NCBI GenBank assembly: GCA_023380955.1
Contig: JAMCTB010000039.1
Location: forward strand, 1-8,535
DNA from: Chloroflexota bacterium
Lineage (GTDB): Bacteria > Chloroflexota > UBA6077
Length of the DNA stretch: 8,535 bases
Reading direction: 5' to 3'
Part shown: positions 6,553-8,535 of the stretch, one piece after another
Layout: each line of letters starts with the position of its first letter
Position numbering within the stretch: position 1 is the stretch's first letter
The notes under the pieces: model-generated
The model's database searches: none
Told to the model about the DNA's origin: nothing
Seen by the model: the letters and a program-made list of their open reading frames with translations, nothing else
Position numbers and translations under genes: made by a program

Positions 6553-8535
6553 GATGCTCGAAGAAACGCCCGGATGACGTTCTTCGCGTCCCAGGGGTCT
6601 GTGATCTCCAGGAAGGCCCAGCGGCCGAAGCCGCCGTGGTTGTTGATCGCGGGCACCCAGAGGGTCCGTGCAGTCGATACCTTCGCCTCTTTGTCCTTCT
6701 TCTTCTCGCCGGACACCTCGACGATCAGGTTCAGCAGCGGGTCCTGGCTACCATCCCTCGGGTCCCTGACCCTCACGATGAAGTCGGCGAGGTAGTTCCG
6801 CTCCTCGCCGTTGAGGGTGTAGGGGATGGTGAAGCCCAGGTTGTAGTTCTTGACGTAGGCCACTACCTCCACCATCTCCTCCAGGGCCTGGGCCATCTTC
6901 TGCTCCCAGGAGCCGGTGTCGGCCACCACGTGGGAGATGTGGCACTTAGCCGGATCGGTGGGGTAGACCGGGCGTATAGTGTCGAAGTCCACGTGGCGGG
7001 TGGAGCCGAGGGTGTCGTAGGGTCGGAGGATCGGCTTGAGAGCCCTCTCACCCCCGTCCGAGGCCACGATGGCCCGGTAGATCCGGTCGGCTGCGTCGTG
7101 GGCCCGCTCCGCCAGCAGCAGCAGTTGGAGGAAGGTGTTGTCCTTGCAGGTGACGCACTCCTCCAGCCACTCCCTGACGATGCCCAGCAGCGAGGGGAAG
7201 AGCCACGGCTTCAGGTGGTCCTCGTCGTCCCGGAAGTACCTCTCCAGGGTGTGCTTGGCCAGGAGGAAGGCCACCTCCTGGGGGCGGCGCGCCCGGAGGT
7301 CGTCCAGGGTGTGGATGCTGGACTCCCCGACGACGGGGGCGTTCTCGGTGCGGGTAGGGAGGTCGGCTGTGGAGAGGGCCAGCCTCGAATCCTCGGTGAA
7401 GCGGGCGGAGAGCCTCTCGCCGGGCAGGTCGTAGCGGTACCCCAGCAGCCGGGGGAAGGTGATCTCGCAGTCCTTTCTGTCCTCCAGGGCGCGGACGCGG
7501 GTAGGCATCGGCCCGGGCTTCGGGTTCGGGTTGGACCCGGAGCAGGGGATGAAGGAGAAGGGCACCCCGTACACCTCGGCGTACTCGGTCTCGAAGCGCC
7601 CCTGGTCGTTCACCGCGTAGCTTATGCGGCGTAGCCCGCGCCCCACCACCTGCTCGCACAGCAGCTGGGTCCCGAAGGCGCGAACCCCCAGTATGTGGGT
7701 CACGGTGTTGGCGTCCCATCCCTCGGTGAGCATGGACACCGACACGACACACTTCACCTGCTCCCCCAGCTTGCCGGGCTTGCCGACGGTGTTCATCACC
7801 TCGCGCAGCAGGTCCTCATCGGTGAGATCCTCGGTGTCGCGACCGGGGAATCGGGCGCGGTAGTCGGACTTGAACTCCTCGATCTCCCGGGCCGCGATCT
7901 TCTTGAACTCCGGACTCATACCCTCACCCGACTCCAACTGCTCGCTATCCACCAGGATGGTGTTGGGCCGGTCCAGCCAGCAGCCATCGGCCATGTTGCT
8001 GAAGAGGGATAGCGCGCCTGGCACCAGCAGCCTGGAGCCGTCCGGAAACTCCTTCTCCCACCCAGCGACGTAGTCGAAGACCAACTTGGAGACGTTGGTG
8101 TTGTTGCACACCACTATGAAGACCGGCGGAGTCACCCGATGATCCCCGGTGGGAGCGGATTTCTCCCACTGCTGGTAGTACTTCTCGTAGTTACTGTAGA
8201 GGCTGTGGAGGGCGCCCTCTAGCTCGGCCGGGAGCTTAGGCTCGCCGGCCACGGCCTCGGTCCCGCGCCCCTTCCTGGGCAGATGCTCGCGGATGAGGGG
8301 CCAGAGGTTTCTATAGGTGGGGAGTTCCCCCCTCATGGTGTTGTCTTCCACCGGCACCCGCGGGACCTTCACGATGCCCGACTCGATGGCGTCGATCAGG
8401 GAGAAGTCGGACACCACCCAGGGGAACAGCGTCCCCTCGGCATAGCCGGAGCCCCGCAGGAAGAAGGGAGTGGCCGAGAGGTCGTAGACTACCCTGACGC
8501 CGATCTTAGCCTCCACCGCCTCCAGGCCGGAGACC
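6549..8535 (-). CDS. Type III-like restriction enzyme, Res subunit (5' end beyond window)
   Basis: ATP-dependent restriction subunit that would translocate on and cut DNA lacking the Mod mark. Only the C-terminal 661 residues are here; the frame runs off the window at 8535, so the Walker A and DEAD-box motifs are not visible. Numbered from V at 8516 (a GTG codon inside the frame, not a true start), helicase motif III is DLSATPFFLRG (12-22), motif V TEGWDANTVTHILGVRAFG (264-282) and motif VI QVVGRGLRR (289-297). The tail has WEQKMAQALEEM (537-548), NYLADFIVRVRD (574-585) and LIVEVSGEKKKDKEAK (597-612), then RTLWVPAINNHGGFGRWAFLEI. D578, E600 and the lysines after it resemble a PD-(D/E)XK nuclease core, although the usual Lys two residues after Glu is Ser602. 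The pattern matches what I remember of the BPTD_3080-type restriction endonucleases, about 1000 residues long, that pair with large Mod proteins such as the one at 1444-4188. The part seen is intact. Confidence 0.92.
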   Translation of the reverse strand, partial: VSGLEAVEAKIGVRVVYDLSATPFFLRGSGYAEGTLFPWVVSDFSLIDAIESGIVKVPRVPVEDNTMRGELPTYRNLWPLIREHLPRKGRGTEAVAGEPKLPAELEGALHSLYSNYEKYYQQWEKSAPTGDHRVTPPVFIVVCNNTNVSKLVFDYVAGWEKEFPDGSRLLVPGALSLFSNMADGCWLDRPNTILVDSEQLESGEGMSPEFKKIAAREIEEFKSDYRARFPGRDTEDLTDEDLLREVMNTVGKPGKLGEQVKCVVSVSMLTEGWDANTVTHILGVRAFGTQLLCEQVVGRGLRRISYAVNDQGRFETEYAEVYGVPFSFIPCSGSNPNPKPGPMPTRVRALEDRKDCEITFPRLLGYRYDLPGERLSARFTEDSRLALSTADLPTRTENAPVVGESSIHTLDDLRARRPQEVAFLLAKHTLERYFRDDEDHLKPWLFPSLLGIVREWLEECVTCKDNTFLQLLLLAERAHDAADRIYRAIVASDGGERALKPILRPYDTLGSTRHVDFDTIRPVYPTDPAKCHISHVVADTGSWEQKMAQALEEMVEVVAYVKNYNLGFTIPYTLNGEERNYLADFIVRVRDPRDGSQDPLLNLIVEVSGEKKKDKEAKVSTARTLWVPAINNHGGFGRWAFLEITDPWDAKNVIRAFLRAS

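Noticed and set aside
5760..7634. 624-residue plus-strand open frame
   Set aside because: It lies opposite tcmP and res and runs through the intergenic promoter. Its product is Val/Gly/Leu/His-rich with no motif, as expected of an antisense frame in GC-rich coding DNA.
1..8535. CRISPR array, tRNA, insertion sequence or attachment site
   Set aside because: No regularly spaced repeats, cloverleaf, transposase motifs or paired terminal repeats were found by eye on either strand.

Overview
The window is a high-GC bacterial defence-type locus. Every gene I can support lies on the minus strand, so it reads from right (8535) to left (1). High GC, frequent GTG starts and a VapB45/VapC45-like pair suit a high-GC lineage such as Actinobacteria, Chloroflexota or an uncultured relative, but the sequence alone does not fix the taxon. 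No rRNA, tRNA, CRISPR array, transposase or integrase is visible.

Right part (8535-6549): the C-terminal two thirds of a large type III-like restriction subunit (Res). It has SF2 helicase motifs III, V and VI and a C-terminal nuclease-like region; its start is cut off by the window edge. A 90-base gap (6459-6548) follows. A near-consensus sigma70 promoter lies across it, with TTGACA overlapping the res stop, a 16-bp spacer and TAGAAT.

Middle (6458-1444): four tightly packed genes. They are tcmP (three-Cys-motif partner), a DUF5131/Gp37-Gp68 protein with the three-cysteine CX6CX2C motif, an unrecognised 215-residue protein, and a 914-residue beta-class adenine/cytosine-N4 DNA methyltransferase (Mod). 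tcmP/DUF5131 and hypothetical/mod have overlapping stop and start codons, pointing to coupled translation. Res and Mod look like the two halves of one restriction-modification system, with the TcmP/three-Cys pair and the unknown protein lodged between them.

Left part (1443-1): a 194-base spacer with two inverted repeats and a weak promoter candidate. Next come an antitoxin with an N-terminal helix-turn-helix and C-terminal DUF433 (VapB45-like) and a PIN-like toxin (VapC45-like), overlapping by ATGA. A strong GC-rich hairpin lies 20 bases past the toxin stop and probably ends transcription.

Working model (inference): Mod marks host DNA, Res cleaves unmarked DNA, and the TcmP plus radical-SAM-like pair carries out an unknown modification or regulatory step tied to them. 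The toxin-antitoxin pair may stabilise or back up the island. The Res-TcmP-DUF5131-unknown-Mod arrangement is the best candidate for an undescribed system here.
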